From positions 62,001-126,000 of the forward strand of contig NZ_NQMO01000015.1 in NCBI RefSeq assembly GCF_002257645.1: a DNA stretch of 64,000 nt. Direction: 5' to 3'. A model generated the notes under the pieces. The model had not been told where the DNA came from. It was given only the letters and a program-made list of their open reading frames with translations, and searched no databases. Positions 50,566 through 59,503 of this stretch are shown here, piece by piece (the first letter of the stretch is position 1; every line of letters starts with the position of its first letter). The position numbers and the translations under genes are program-made. Source of the stretch: Paenibacillus sp. XY044. Lineage in GTDB: Bacteria; Bacillota; Bacilli; Paenibacillales; Paenibacillaceae.

Positions 50566-51438
50566 ATGAGCCAGCATGACAGAGGGATCCTTTCTTCTTC
50601 CGATTTGAGGAAGCCGCTGAACAAAGTGGTGTACGGCATCATGGTGCTTGGCATCGCGGTGATGGTCGTCACGATGCTGTACCCGATTCTGATGACGATG
50701 TTTAACGGTCTGAAGACGAACCAGGAAGTGAACTCGTTCCCGCCGCATTTCTTTCCGCAAACGTGGAATTGGGACAATTTCTCGGAAGGCTGGGACTATA
50801 TCAACCTGCCGATGTTTTTGAAGAACACCATCTTGATCTTCGTCGGCAATCTGCTGATGACCGTGCTGGTGCTGGGCCTGGCCTCGTTCAGCATCTCGAA
50901 GCTGAATGTGCCGTTCCGCAGGGGAATTTACTTTTTCATCCTGATGACCTTGTTTATCCCGGCGTCGAGCTATATCATTCCGAACTTCGTTAATTTGAAG
51001 GAGCTGGGCCTGCTCAATACGTACTGGGCGTTCTGGCTGCCGGCCGGAGCGAGCGCCTACTATTTTCTGCTGATGAAAAATTTCTTCGACGGTATTCATC
51101 CGGAGATCTTCGAAGCGGCCCGCATCGACGGAGCGTCCGAGCTCACAAGCTACGTCCGGATTGCCGTTCCTTTGTCCGTGCCGATCTTCGCCACACTGGC
51201 CATCTTTATCTTTTCCACGGCATGGAACGACTGGTTCTGGCCGTCGCTCGTGATGCACAGTGAGGAGAAGTATACGCTGGCCACGGCGATTTACAAATAC
51301 GTCATCAACGCACGGAGCATGGACAACAACATCAAATTCACGATTTTGTTCATGGTCATGATCCCGCCGATCTTCGTATTCCTCGTGTTCCAGAGGTTCA
51401 TTATGCGGAGCGTCAGCCTGTCGGCGGTCAAAGGATGA
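50566..51438 (+). CDS. sugar ABC transporter permease, MalG type (cluster 2)
   Basis: A 290-residue permease with six predicted helices and the EAA loop FEAARIDGASELTSYVRIAV. It abuts the MalF-type gene directly, with a GGAGG ribosome site inside the end of that gene, so translation is coupled. The SBP gene follows after 95 bases that contain a CCTCTC-7-GAGAGG stem (51501-51519) without a T run. Confidence 0.93.
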   Translation: MSQHDRGILSSSDLRKPLNKVVYGIMVLGIAVMVVTMLYPILMTMFNGLKTNQEVNSFPPHFFPQTWNWDNFSEGWDYINLPMFLKNTILIFVGNLLMTVLVLGLASFSISKLNVPFRRGIYFFILMTLFIPASSYIIPNFVNLKELGLLNTYWAFWLPAGASAYYFLLMKNFFDGIHPEIFEAARIDGASELTSYVRIAVPLSVPIFATLAIFIFSTAWNDWFWPSLVMHSEEKYTLATAIYKYVINARSMDNNIKFTILFMVMIPPIFVFLVFQRFIMRSVSLSAVKG

Positions 51439-51500
51439 CCGGCCAACATCGTAGGCATGCACATGAAGGGCATACGATTACACATCGATTGATGAACCAT

Positions 51501-51519
51501 CCTCTCTTATGATGAGAGG
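51501..51519 (+). promoter_or_regulatory. intercistronic hairpin before the cluster 2 SBP
   Basis: CCTCTC-ttatgat-GAGAGG with no T run, just upstream of the SBP ribosome site. It may mark an mRNA processing or 5' stabilising point that boosts SBP over permeases. Confidence 0.4.
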
Positions 51520-51533
51520 GTAAACCATACCAT

Positions 51534-53009
51534 TTGACGAAAAGGGGAGTTTCAATGCGTAAGTTTTCCATGGTGCTGATGTGCCTCCTGCTGTCGGCCT
51601 CGGTGCTTGCGGCGTGCGGCGGCGGCAGCAAAACGGCCGGCGGCGACAATCAGGGCGGCGGATCCGAGGGATCCGGGGGAACGACGGCGACGACGGATGC
51701 GGGGAAATCGGAGGACGATATTACCCAGAAGAAAATCACGATCAAGATCCATTATCCGCTCCCGGACCAAAAAGATCTGCGGGCGCAGGAAGACGACAAG
51801 ATCAAACGGTTCACCGAGAAGTATCCGAACGTGACGATCGTGAAGGACGATTGGCAGTACAGCGTCAACGAAATCGGCATTAAAATGGCTTCAAACGAAG
51901 CTCCGACGTTCTACAACACGTTTGCGACCGAAGCGCAGATGCTGGTGGAACGCGGCTGGGTCGCAGACATTTCGGACCTGTACAACAAGTGGGAATACAA
52001 GGACGAAATGAATCCGCTGCTGCAAAACCAGTTTATGGTGGACGGCAAAGTCTACGGCGTTACTCAGAACGGGTATATCACGTCGACGATGATCAACAAA
52101 GCGCTGCTTGACGCTAAGCAGGTACCGGTGCCGCCGCTGGATTGGACGTGGGACGACATGTATAACACGGCCAAAGGCGCGGCTGACGTGAAGAAGGGTA
52201 TTTCCGGGATTGCACCGATGGGGAAAGGCAATGAATCCGGATGGAACTGGACGAACTTCCTGTTCGAAGCGGGCGGGGAAATCCAGAAGGTGGAGAACGG
52301 GAAGTATACGGCGGCGTTCAATTCGGATGCCGGTGTGAAAGCGCTCGATTTCTATAAAAAGCTGAGATGGGAAGCGAACGCCATTCCGAAGGATTGGGCT
52401 CTCGGCTGGAGCGATGCCCTGAACGCGTTCCAGCAGGGACGTACGGCGATGGTCATTGCCGGCGCGTATGACGTCATTGACGCCGCGCTCAACCAAGGCG
52501 GGCTGAAGCCGGAGAGCGTGCTGGCTTATCCGATGCCGGCGGCCGAGAAAGGCGGCAAGCATTACGGAATTCTCGGCGGCAACTATCTCGTCATTAATCC
52601 GAACGCCACCAAGGATGAGCAGGAAATGGCGTTCCGCTATATCACTTTCGACTACTTTACGGATAAAGGGCTGGAAGCGCTCGAAGGCAACATTCAGGAG
52701 CGTAAAGCCAACAATAAATATTTCGTACCGGCACCGCTGAACTACTTCAAGGACGATTCGGAATACGGCAAAAAAGTGGCCGCGATATACGACAAATACG
52801 ACAACGTGTACAAATACGATCCGAACCTGTTCGGACTGCTGGACGGCAAGCCTGAAGCCCAGTACGGCACCCAGGATTACTATGGCGCGATGTCCAACGT
52901 CGTACAGGAGCTGTTCTCGAAGAAGGACACGGACTCCAAGAAGCAGTTGGACGATGCGGCCAAACTGGTGCAAACCAAATTTTTCGATGAGATCAAACCC
53001 CAGCAGTAA
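51534..53009 (+). CDS. sugar ABC transporter substrate-binding lipoprotein (cluster 2)
   Basis: A 491-residue frame; I take ATG 51555 (AAAAGGGGAG upstream) as the more likely start, giving MRKFSMVLMCLLLSASVLAACGGGS. That is a signal peptide with lipobox LAAC. A Gly/Ser/Thr-rich linker precedes the binding fold (ITIKIHYPLPDQKD, then GRTAMVIAGAYDVI). It is a family-1 binding protein with many aromatic residues in the likely sugar cleft. The last gene of cluster 2, followed by a strong terminator. Substrate unknown. Confidence 0.9.
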   Translation: MTKRGVSMRKFSMVLMCLLLSASVLAACGGGSKTAGGDNQGGGSEGSGGTTATTDAGKSEDDITQKKITIKIHYPLPDQKDLRAQEDDKIKRFTEKYPNVTIVKDDWQYSVNEIGIKMASNEAPTFYNTFATEAQMLVERGWVADISDLYNKWEYKDEMNPLLQNQFMVDGKVYGVTQNGYITSTMINKALLDAKQVPVPPLDWTWDDMYNTAKGAADVKKGISGIAPMGKGNESGWNWTNFLFEAGGEIQKVENGKYTAAFNSDAGVKALDFYKKLRWEANAIPKDWALGWSDALNAFQQGRTAMVIAGAYDVIDAALNQGGLKPESVLAYPMPAAEKGGKHYGILGGNYLVINPNATKDEQEMAFRYITFDYFTDKGLEALEGNIQERKANNKYFVPAPLNYFKDDSEYGKKVAAIYDKYDNVYKYDPNLFGLLDGKPEAQYGTQDYYGAMSNVVQELFSKKDTDSKKQLDDAAKLVQTKFFDEIKPQQ

Positions 53010-53068
53010 TGAATCAGGGAGCCGGAATCCCGGTTAGGCTTGGCCCAAAGCAATAATTATTAAATGCA

Positions 53069-53114
53069 GAAAGACCCTGCCCGCGGCATGTACAGCCGCA
53101 GGCAGGGTCTTTCG
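53069..53114. terminator. bidirectional terminator between cluster 2 SBP and hemL
   Basis: AAAGACCCTGCCcGCGGC-atgtaca-GCCGCaGGCAGGGTCTTT. Long stem with A and T flanks for both converging units. Confidence 0.88.
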
Positions 53115-53171
53115 TTGTGATCGGGGTTGATTGCAGTAGTTCCCGTACTCCCCGTACTCCCCAGATGCTCC

Positions 53172-54482
53172 TTACTTGCTGATTTCCTTGAAGGAAGCTT
53201 CCGCGGCTTCCAGCGTCACGTCGATGTCGGCTTCCGTATGGGCTGTGGTCAGGAACCAGGCCTCGTATTTGGACGGCGCGAGATTGATGTTGCGGCTGAG
53301 CATGGCGCGGAAGAAAGCGGCGAAGGCTTCGCCGTCCGTATCCTGCGCTTCGTCGTAGTTGGTCACCGGATGGTCGCAGAAATGCGTGGACAGCGAACCG
53401 CGAATGCGGTTGATCGTCAGCGGCACGCCGTACCGGTCGGCCGATGCCTGCAGACCGTCCGCGAGCTTCGCGGCGAGGCGGTCCATCTCTTCATAGACGC
53501 CTGCGCCTTGAAGCACTTCAAGGCAGGCGATGCCCGCCGAGATGGAGGCCGGGTTGCCCGCCATCGTGCCGGCCTGGTAGGCCGGGCCGAGCGGCGCAAC
53601 CTGCTCCATCACTTCCTTGGAGCCGCCGTAGGCTCCGATCGGCAGCCCGCCGCCGATGATTTTGCCGAGGGCGGTCAGATCCGGCCGGATCGCGTCATGA
53701 TTCTGCAGACCCGCGAAGGTCTGCGTGCTGCCGTAGTGGAAGCGGAAGGCCGTGATCACCTCGTCATAGATGACGAGGGAGCCGTTGTCATGGGCCATGC
53801 GGCAGAGGCCCTCCAGGAAGCCCTCTTTCGGCATGACCATGCCGAAGTTGCCGACGATCGGCTCGACCATGACGGCCGCTACGTCGTCGCCCCATTTGGT
53901 CAACGCGGCCTGCAGGGCGCCCAGATCATTAAAAGGCACGGTAATGACTTCGTGCGCAATGCTGGTCGGGATGCCGGCGCTGTCCGGAATCCCCAGCGTG
54001 GAAGGGCCAGAGCCGGCCGCTACGAGGACGAGGTCCGAATGGCCGTGATAGCATCCGGCGAACTTGATGACCTTGTTGCGCTTTGTATAGGCACGCGCGA
54101 CGCGGATCGTCGTCATGACGGCCTCGGTGCCGGAGTTGACGAAGCGGACTTTGTCCATCGACGGGATCGCTTCCTTCAGCATCCGGGCGAGCTGGATTTC
54201 GAGCTGCGTCGGCGCTCCGTACAAGGTGCCGTTCTGCGCGGCACGCGTAATGGCTTCCGTGATATGCGGGTGGGCGTGGCCGGTTATGATCGGGCCGTAA
54301 GCGGCGAGATAGTCGATATAACGGTTGTCGTCTTCATCCCAGAAGTAGGCTCCGTTGGCCCGTTTCATAAAGACGGGCGCCCCGCCGCCAACCGCCTTAA
54401 AAGAGCGGGAGGGGCTGTTGACGCCACCGACGATGTGCTGCAATGCTTCCTGGTATAATTGCTCGGAACGTGTTCGATTCAT
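53172..54482 (-). CDS. hemL: glutamate-1-semialdehyde 2,1-aminomutase
   Basis: PLP enzyme that converts glutamate-1-semialdehyde to 5-aminolevulinate, the start of tetrapyrrole synthesis by the C5 route. The 436 residues include FVNSGTEAVMTTIRVARAYT, the PLP-Asp region VIYDEVITAFRF and the Schiff-base Lys in TALGKIIGGGLPIGAYGG. It is not in a hemAXCDBL operon here but follows an LCP gene by 42 bases. It may therefore be the second, GsaB-like copy known from Bacillus rather than the main HemL; I cannot separate them from this window. Confidence 0.92.
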   Translation of the reverse strand: MNRTRSEQLYQEALQHIVGGVNSPSRSFKAVGGGAPVFMKRANGAYFWDEDDNRYIDYLAAYGPIITGHAHPHITEAITRAAQNGTLYGAPTQLEIQLARMLKEAIPSMDKVRFVNSGTEAVMTTIRVARAYTKRNKVIKFAGCYHGHSDLVLVAAGSGPSTLGIPDSAGIPTSIAHEVITVPFNDLGALQAALTKWGDDVAAVMVEPIVGNFGMVMPKEGFLEGLCRMAHDNGSLVIYDEVITAFRFHYGSTQTFAGLQNHDAIRPDLTALGKIIGGGLPIGAYGGSKEVMEQVAPLGPAYQAGTMAGNPASISAGIACLEVLQGAGVYEEMDRLAAKLADGLQASADRYGVPLTINRIRGSLSTHFCDHPVTNYDEAQDTDGEAFAAFFRAMLSRNINLAPSKYEAWFLTTAHTEADIDVTLEAAEASFKEISK

Positions 54483-54524
54483 GACGGATAACTTCCTTTC
54501 TCAAATAAAAAACAGGCGGGCAGC

Positions 54525-55583
54525 CTAGTTGCTGCTGCCCGTACTGCCGTTCTCTCCGGTTTCCCCGGAGCTTGTTGAATTGGTATTGGTTGGGGTGCCA
54601 GTTTTGCCTTCGCTGGATACCGGCACCGTCTCCGGCTTGTTCATAATATCCTGAATATACTGCTTCAGCTTGTTTTCGCTGGAAACGGTCAGAACGGCAG
54701 CGCCGCCGATCGTTTCTTCTTTGAGCAGCTTCATCGGCGGAATTTGCTCGCTGCCGGCCATTTGGCTCTGGTATCCGACCGTAGCCAGCTTCCACATGTC
54801 ATTGACGGACAGGTTGGTATCTATATATGGACTGACCTGCTCCAAAATGTTCGGGAGCTTCATAATGGACGTTGTGGACTGCATCTTCTGGGCGACCGCC
54901 TTCAGGAAGTCCCGCTGCCGCTCCGTCCGCGTGAAGTCTGAAGTGGCGTCATGGCGGAACCGGACGTACTGCAGAGCCGTTGTGCCGTCGAGATGCTGCT
55001 CGCCCTTTTTCAGGTCGATATCGTATTCATGGTTGTCAGCGTTACTCGGATAGTACATATCCTTTTCCACGTAAAAATCTACGCCGCCGACGGCATCCAC
55101 CAGCTTGATAAATCCCTGAAAGTCCGTATAGACATAATATTGGATAGGTATGCCAAGCAGATCGCCGACCGCCTTCATTGCCGTATTCGGGCCATGGGTA
55201 ATCGCCGTATTGATGCGTTCTCGGCCGTGTTCGGGAATGTCAGTGTACGTGTCGCGGAGGATCGAGAAAAGATTGATGCGCTTCTTAACCGGATCTAGGG
55301 AAGCGACCATCATGCTGTCAGACCTGGGAACTTCACCTTCCTTGGTACCGCGGGCGTCCACGCCCATCAGCAGGATATTAACCGGTTCGGTGCCTTCCCA
55401 TTTCGGGGGATCGGGAACTTTGACTTCGACGGGAGTTACAGATTTAAAAGGAGAGTTTTCAGCGGACTTTTGCAGCCCCTGCAGGCCATTATAAATCGAT
55501 GCGAAATAATAGACCGCATAACCGATGATCGCTAATACGATGATGGCTATAATCCATAATATCGTTTTTTTCCTTGGAGTCAT
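54525..55583 (-). CDS. LytR-CpsA-Psr (LCP) family protein
   Basis: A 352-residue type II membrane protein that, by family, transfers anionic glycopolymers such as teichoic acid to peptidoglycan outside the cell. A short cytoplasmic start and one anchor (ILWIIAIIVLAIIGYAVYYF) precede the LCP domain. Conserved elements are VNILLMGVDARG, RSDSMMVASLDP, NLFSILRDTYTDIP, ERINTAITHG, VDAVGGVDFYVEKD and TALQYVRFRHD with the arginine and aspartate residues of the active site. A Ser/Thr/Gly-rich tail ends the protein. Probably co-transcribed with hemL. Confidence 0.93.
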   Translation of the reverse strand: MTPRKKTILWIIAIIVLAIIGYAVYYFASIYNGLQGLQKSAENSPFKSVTPVEVKVPDPPKWEGTEPVNILLMGVDARGTKEGEVPRSDSMMVASLDPVKKRINLFSILRDTYTDIPEHGRERINTAITHGPNTAMKAVGDLLGIPIQYYVYTDFQGFIKLVDAVGGVDFYVEKDMYYPSNADNHEYDIDLKKGEQHLDGTTALQYVRFRHDATSDFTRTERQRDFLKAVAQKMQSTTSIMKLPNILEQVSPYIDTNLSVNDMWKLATVGYQSQMAGSEQIPPMKLLKEETIGGAAVLTVSSENKLKQYIQDIMNKPETVPVSSEGKTGTPTNTNSTSSGETGENGSTGSSN

Positions 55584-55730
55584 TCCTTTTCTTCCTTTCG
55601 CTATCCTGTTGAAGGAGAGTGCTTGTCTTCGACATGTTCAGACATTTGTAGAGTAAGGATTCATTTATTATAATTTTTTTTGACAATACAATCAATTTTA
55701 CATTCTGGAAAGCATTTCACCAAGATAAAA

Positions 55731-55795
55731 TGAACTAAAGCTTAACCTTCTCCTTGAATCCGTCTAGGCGAAGTGATTTCCCTTGCTTTAGTTCA
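55731..55795. promoter_or_regulatory. long-range inverted repeat upstream of bcp
   Basis: TGAACTAAAGC (55731-55741) and GCTTTAGTTCA (55785-55795) are perfect 11-bp arms separated by 43 bases. They lie in the gap between the LCP gene and bcp. This could be a DNA-looping operator or an RNA hairpin in the bcp leader; it does not match the PerR box. Confidence 0.4.
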
Positions 55796-55844
55796 ATTTA
55801 TATAGATGCGGTGCTTGGCCTCTGAAAGGAGTATGTTTGTACAT

Positions 55845-56303
55845 ATGACAGAAATTGCGGTTGGTGACAAAGTTCCCGATTTTACCCTTCCGGCCTCGAC
55901 CGGGGAGGATATAACCCTTAGCAGCTTTCGGGGACGCAAGGTGGTGCTGTATTTCTACCCGAAGGACAATACGCCCGCGTGCACACAGGAGGCCTGCGAT
56001 TTTCGCGACGCCCTTCCTCAAATTGAAACGAAAGGCGCGGTCGTTCTCGGCATCAGCCCGGACGAGCTCAAAGCCCACGGCAAATTTGCCGAGAAATATA
56101 ACCTGCCGTTTCCTTTGCTGTCCGACAAGGACCACCGTGTGAGCGAGTTGTACGGCGTATGGCAGCTGAAGAAAATGTACGGGCGCGAATTCTGGGGCGT
56201 CGTTCGTTCGACTTTCCTGATCGATGAAGAGGGAAGGCTCATCAAGGAATGGCGGAAGCTCCGCGTAGCGGGCCATGCCGACGACGTCGTGTCAGTTCTT
56301 TAA
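55845..56303 (+). CDS. bcp: thioredoxin-dependent peroxiredoxin (Bcp/PrxQ)
   Basis: Reduces hydrogen and organic peroxides with electrons from thioredoxin. A 152-residue PrxQ-type protein: VGDKVPDFTLPASTGEDITLSSFRGRKVVLYFYPKD, then the peroxidatic and resolving cysteines in TPACTQEACDFRD (C-x4-C), and GVVRSTFLIDEEG. I chose ATG 55845. ATG 55833 is in frame but touches the AAAGGAG site, which is 13 bases from 55845, so either could be used. Single gene with a terminator at 56379. Confidence 0.93.
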   Translation: MTEIAVGDKVPDFTLPASTGEDITLSSFRGRKVVLYFYPKDNTPACTQEACDFRDALPQIETKGAVVLGISPDELKAHGKFAEKYNLPFPLLSDKDHRVSELYGVWQLKKMYGREFWGVVRSTFLIDEEGRLIKEWRKLRVAGHADDVVSVL

Positions 56304-56378
56304 TTTTATGTAACTCGCCGCACAAATATTAAAATGAAAGCCAAGATCATAAGGATCGAAGCAAACCGTAAAAATAAG

Positions 56379-56419
56379 CTGGGCGCCCGGACTTTTTGTT
56401 CGGGGGTCCAGTTTTTTTG
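56379..56419 (+). terminator. intrinsic terminator after bcp
   Basis: CTGGgcgCCCGg, loop, CGGGggtCCAG followed by seven T residues. Confidence 0.75.
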
Positions 56420-56456
56420 TTTTTGGTCTATTCCCCCTTTGTGCACCTATTCCCAC

Positions 56457-56470
56457 TGAAAACGCTTTCG
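56457..56470. promoter_or_regulatory. cre-like site upstream of the MarR-MFS operon
   Basis: TGAAAACGCTTTCG differs from the idealised CcpA cre (TGAAARCGCTTTCA) by the last base. It lies about 70 bases upstream of the -35 element. The 311-base gap from bcp otherwise holds the bcp terminator and the MarR promoter. Confidence 0.4.
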
Positions 56471-56537
56471 GTAAATTTGAGCATGATTTATGAAAATGAG
56501 TTGCAAAAATATATGTAAATTTGTTCTTATGTTTTTA

Positions 56538-56580
56538 TTGACACGTAAACATGTTGGTTTTAAAATAATTCGTATGCGAA
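56538..56580 (+). promoter_or_regulatory. promoter of the marR-MFS operon with adjacent dyad
   Basis: TTGACA (56538-56543), 17 bases, TAAAAT (56561-56566): near-consensus. A palindromic AACATGTT lies in the spacer, and TTCG-tatg-CGAA (56569-56580) sits just after the -10; both are candidate MarR binding sites. Confidence 0.65.
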
Positions 56581-56614
56581 ATATTAAGAGATGGAAATAG
56601 AAACAGGGTGAAGA

Positions 56615-57076
56615 ATGATTTTGGGTCCTCAAGAAGAAATTCTCGAACTGTTGTACTCTTTTCGCCAGGTCAATCTCACGTTTTACCAAATCTTCTGGAA
56701 GCATGCCGATGCTCTTGAGACCACCTGGATTCAATATCTTGTCCTGCATACGCTCCGCGAGCATCCGGATATCGGGCTCACCGAGCTGGCAGATTTAATT
56801 CTTATGGGGAACAGCGCCACCAGCGGGGTTGTGAACCGGCTCGTCAAGGCGGGGCTCGTTGAACGCAGACGGCTCGAGACGGACCGGCGGTCGATCGCGC
56901 TGCGGATCACTGAGAAGGGAGATGAACTCAGAAAGCAGACCGAACAAGTCAGCATGGGTTGTCTGCTGCCTCTTTTACAGATCAAGCAGGAGGACAGAAA
57001 CCATTTACTAGCGACACACCAGCAAATTATTCAGATTTTCAACCAAAAGGGAGAGAGAGAAAGAAATTATGAATAG
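56615..57076 (+). CDS. MarR family transcriptional regulator
   Basis: A 153-residue MarR-type winged-helix regulator: LREHPDIGLTELADLILMGNSATSGVVNRLVKAGLVERRRLETDRRS is the DNA-binding region with the conserved D-R-R wing. The stop lies 8 bases inside the start of the MFS gene, so the two are translationally coupled. The usual logic is a ligand-released repressor of a drug efflux gene and of itself. Ligand unknown. The ribosome site is GGGTG upstream of the ATG. Confidence 0.92.
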   Translation: MILGPQEEILELLYSFRQVNLTFYQIFWKHADALETTWIQYLVLHTLREHPDIGLTELADLILMGNSATSGVVNRLVKAGLVERRRLETDRRSIALRITEKGDELRKQTEQVSMGCLLPLLQIKQEDRNHLLATHQQIIQIFNQKGERERNYE

Positions 57077-58580
57077 CAGTCAAGCTCAGTCAATGGAGCA
57101 TATCCGGAAAGGGCCGATCATTGCCGCACTGCTCATCGGTGCGTTTGTGGCATTTTTGAATCAGACCTTGATGAATATCGCCCTGCCCAAAATTATGGAC
57201 GATTTGGGCATTCAGCCGACGACAGGACAATGGCTTACTACCGGCTTCATGCTGGTTAACGGCGTATTGATTCCGGTATCGGCATTTTTGATCGCGAGAT
57301 TTACGACCCGTCAGCTGTTTATTTCGGCGATGACGATGTTTTCGCTGGGAACGCTGATATGCGCGATATCACCCAACTTTGGTGTACTAATGGCCGGACG
57401 TGTCATTCAGGCGGCAGGCGCAGGCATTCTGATGCCGCTGATGACCGTCGTGTTCCTGAACATTTTCCCGATCGAAAAACGGGGCTCCGCAATGGGTATG
57501 ATGGGGATCGCCATGATCCTGGCTCCGGCCATCGGACCGACTTTGTCGGGGTACATCGTTGAACATCACTCCTGGCGGGTTCTGTTCTACATTATCCTGC
57601 CGGTGGCGATCATCGCTACATTAATCGGCGTATTTTTCTTAAAAAACGTAACGAGCGTTACCAAACCGAAATTCGACTTCCTGTCGGTGGTCCTGTCGAC
57701 CATCGGCTTCGGCGGACTGCTCTATGGCTTCAGTGATGCGGGTACCGACGGATGGGGAAGCGCGACCGTTATTGCCACGCTGATTGTCGGCGCGGTGGGT
57801 CTGATCCTCTTCGTATGGCGCCAGCTCGTATCCAAGATTCCGATGCTGGAGTTCCGGATTTTCAAATACAACATGTTTACGCTGACGACGATCATTAACG
57901 TCATCATCACGATGGCGATGTACGCGGGCATGATCCTGATGCCGATCTTCCTGCAAAATATCCGCGGCTTCACGCCGCTCGAATCGGGTCTGATGATGCT
58001 GCCCGGCGCAATTCTGATGGGGATCATGTCGCCAATCACCGGCGCGGTATTTGATAAAATCGGCGCAAGATGGCTGGCCGTCGTCGGTTTGATCATCACG
58101 GTGATCATGACTTATGAATTCAGCCGTTTGACGGTTGAAACATCGTACACTCATCTGATCGTCATTTACACGATTCGTATGTTCGGTATGTCGATGCTGA
58201 TGATGCCGATTCAGACCGCAGGTCTTAATCAGCTGCCGCGGACGATGAACGCCCACGGTACGGCGATGTCCAACACGCTGCGTACGATTTCGGGTTCGAT
58301 CGGTACGGCGATCCTGGTTACGGTCATGACCAATAAAACAAAGAGTCATGTCCAGGACGTCCTTGCCGGGGGTACGGTCAATCCGGCCGACAAAGCCGCT
58401 ATGGCGAAGCTGACCGCCGACTCAATGGTTCACGGCATTAACTATGCCTTCATCGTGGCCACTTGGCTGAGTGTCGCCGCGCTTGCGCTCGCTTTCTTCA
58501 TCAAGAGAACGAAGCCGCAAACCGAGCTCAAGAACGAGCTTCAGGGACAGAACGTCGGCACCGTCAGCGCGAAGGGTTAA
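57069..58580 (+). CDS. MFS drug efflux transporter, DHA2 (EmrB/QacA) type
   Basis: A 503-residue membrane protein with about 14 hydrophobic segments, the DHA2 class that exports drugs or toxic compounds by proton antiport. Family motifs: MNIALPKIMDDLGI in TM1, a QWLTTGFMLVNGVLIPVSAFL stretch, and the motif C-like AMGMMGIAMILAPAIGPTLSGYI. It is controlled together with the overlapping MarR gene. Its own ribosome site (GGGAGAG) lies within marR. A clear terminator follows. Substrate cannot be read. Confidence 0.93.
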   Translation: MNSSQAQSMEHIRKGPIIAALLIGAFVAFLNQTLMNIALPKIMDDLGIQPTTGQWLTTGFMLVNGVLIPVSAFLIARFTTRQLFISAMTMFSLGTLICAISPNFGVLMAGRVIQAAGAGILMPLMTVVFLNIFPIEKRGSAMGMMGIAMILAPAIGPTLSGYIVEHHSWRVLFYIILPVAIIATLIGVFFLKNVTSVTKPKFDFLSVVLSTIGFGGLLYGFSDAGTDGWGSATVIATLIVGAVGLILFVWRQLVSKIPMLEFRIFKYNMFTLTTIINVIITMAMYAGMILMPIFLQNIRGFTPLESGLMMLPGAILMGIMSPITGAVFDKIGARWLAVVGLIITVIMTYEFSRLTVETSYTHLIVIYTIRMFGMSMLMMPIQTAGLNQLPRTMNAHGTAMSNTLRTISGSIGTAILVTVMTNKTKSHVQDVLAGGTVNPADKAAMAKLTADSMVHGINYAFIVATWLSVAALALAFFIKRTKPQTELKNELQGQNVGTVSAKG

Positions 58581-58606
58581 TGAACTAATATTTTTAGGAT
58601 GTAAAA

Positions 58607-58647
58607 GAAAAGACGCGCACTGCATTTGATGCAGTGTGCGTCTTTTT
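58607..58647. terminator. bidirectional terminator between MFS gene and DedA gene
   Basis: AAAAGACGCgCACTGCA-tttga-TGCAGTGtGCGTCTTTTT. Near-perfect stem with A and T flanks. Confidence 0.9.
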
Positions 58648-58687
58648 GTCTTGGGGGGGCACGATGGGGAAGCGGCCCATTTGCATG

Positions 58688-59314
58688 TCAGCTGACATGC
58701 AGCTTGGACAAGAGCGACCGCACATTTTTCCGGTAACGGTACAGCAGCAGTAAGGCCAAAGCGAGAATGACGGAACCGACGATCCAGAAGGAGTACTTTT
58801 CCACCAGGTGAAAAGCGAACTTCCACTGCGGCCCGAATAATTTGCCGATGCTGATAAACAGGATGACCCAGAGCAGCGCCCCGCTGTAGGCGAACAACGC
58901 GAACTTGCGGAAGGGCAAGGCGATCATGCCGGCGAAGTAGCCGGTAAAATGGCGGACGCCGGGAATAAAATAACCGAGAAAGATCAGGCTCTGCCCGTAT
59001 TTGTTAAACCAACGGCTGGCCCGCTCCAGTTTATGCTCGGAGAGCAGGAGCCATTTGCCGTAGCGCTGCAGAAAAGGAAGGCCGGCCTTGAGGCCGATAA
59101 AGTACGTAATGGTCATCCCCAAGGTCGTTCCGGCAAATGCGATGATCAGCAGCCACCCGTAATGAAGCATGCCGTCATACGACAGAAAGCCCGCATAGGC
59201 CATCGTCGTCTCTCCGGGGAAGGGAAGGGCGATAAACTCCAACGCTAATCCGAGAAACAGCACAAGGTAGCCGTACTGCTCGAACATCAAATGTATCCAT
59301 TTCAACAATTCCAA
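58688..59314 (-). CDS. DedA family membrane protein
   Basis: A DedA/SNARE-associated (VTT-domain) membrane protein of about 208 residues. Signatures are LEFIALPFPGETTMAYAGFL, the G-x3-G region FAGTTLGMTITYFIGLKAG and FLGYFIPGVRHFTGYFAG. The family moves or scrambles phospholipids, including undecaprenyl phosphate in some members. The start I chose is TTG 59314, eight bases after GGAGTG. The frame is open to an ATG at 59380, but that part lacks a ribosome site. It is convergent with the MFS gene and divergent from the deacetylase gene. Confidence 0.88.
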   Translation of the reverse strand: MELLKWIHLMFEQYGYLVLFLGLALEFIALPFPGETTMAYAGFLSYDGMLHYGWLLIIAFAGTTLGMTITYFIGLKAGLPFLQRYGKWLLLSEHKLERASRWFNKYGQSLIFLGYFIPGVRHFTGYFAGMIALPFRKFALFAYSGALLWVILFISIGKLFGPQWKFAFHLVEKYSFWIVGSVILALALLLLYRYRKNVRSLLSKLHVS

Positions 59315-59503
59315 CAGGTTTTCACTCCAATTCAGGTCGGGGCCCCCGAAGATCATAACCGGATACCAACCAGATTCCATCCGGAAGCCGAAGGACTGCC
59401 AAGCACATGAAAGATTCGGCTTTCCTTAAGTCTATTTCCACTTCTCTCACCATATAATCTACCAGAAAGCAGAACTCATAGAAATAGTGGAGGTAGAAGG
59501 TAC

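Noticed and set aside
49930..51462. 510-codon minus-strand frame opposite the cluster 2 permeases
   Set aside because: Low-complexity His/Arg/Gln-rich translation; the plus strand carries two clear EAA-loop permeases.
53142..53163. CCCGTACTC tandem repeat near the end of hemL
   Set aside because: Only two full copies; too short to call a functional repeat.
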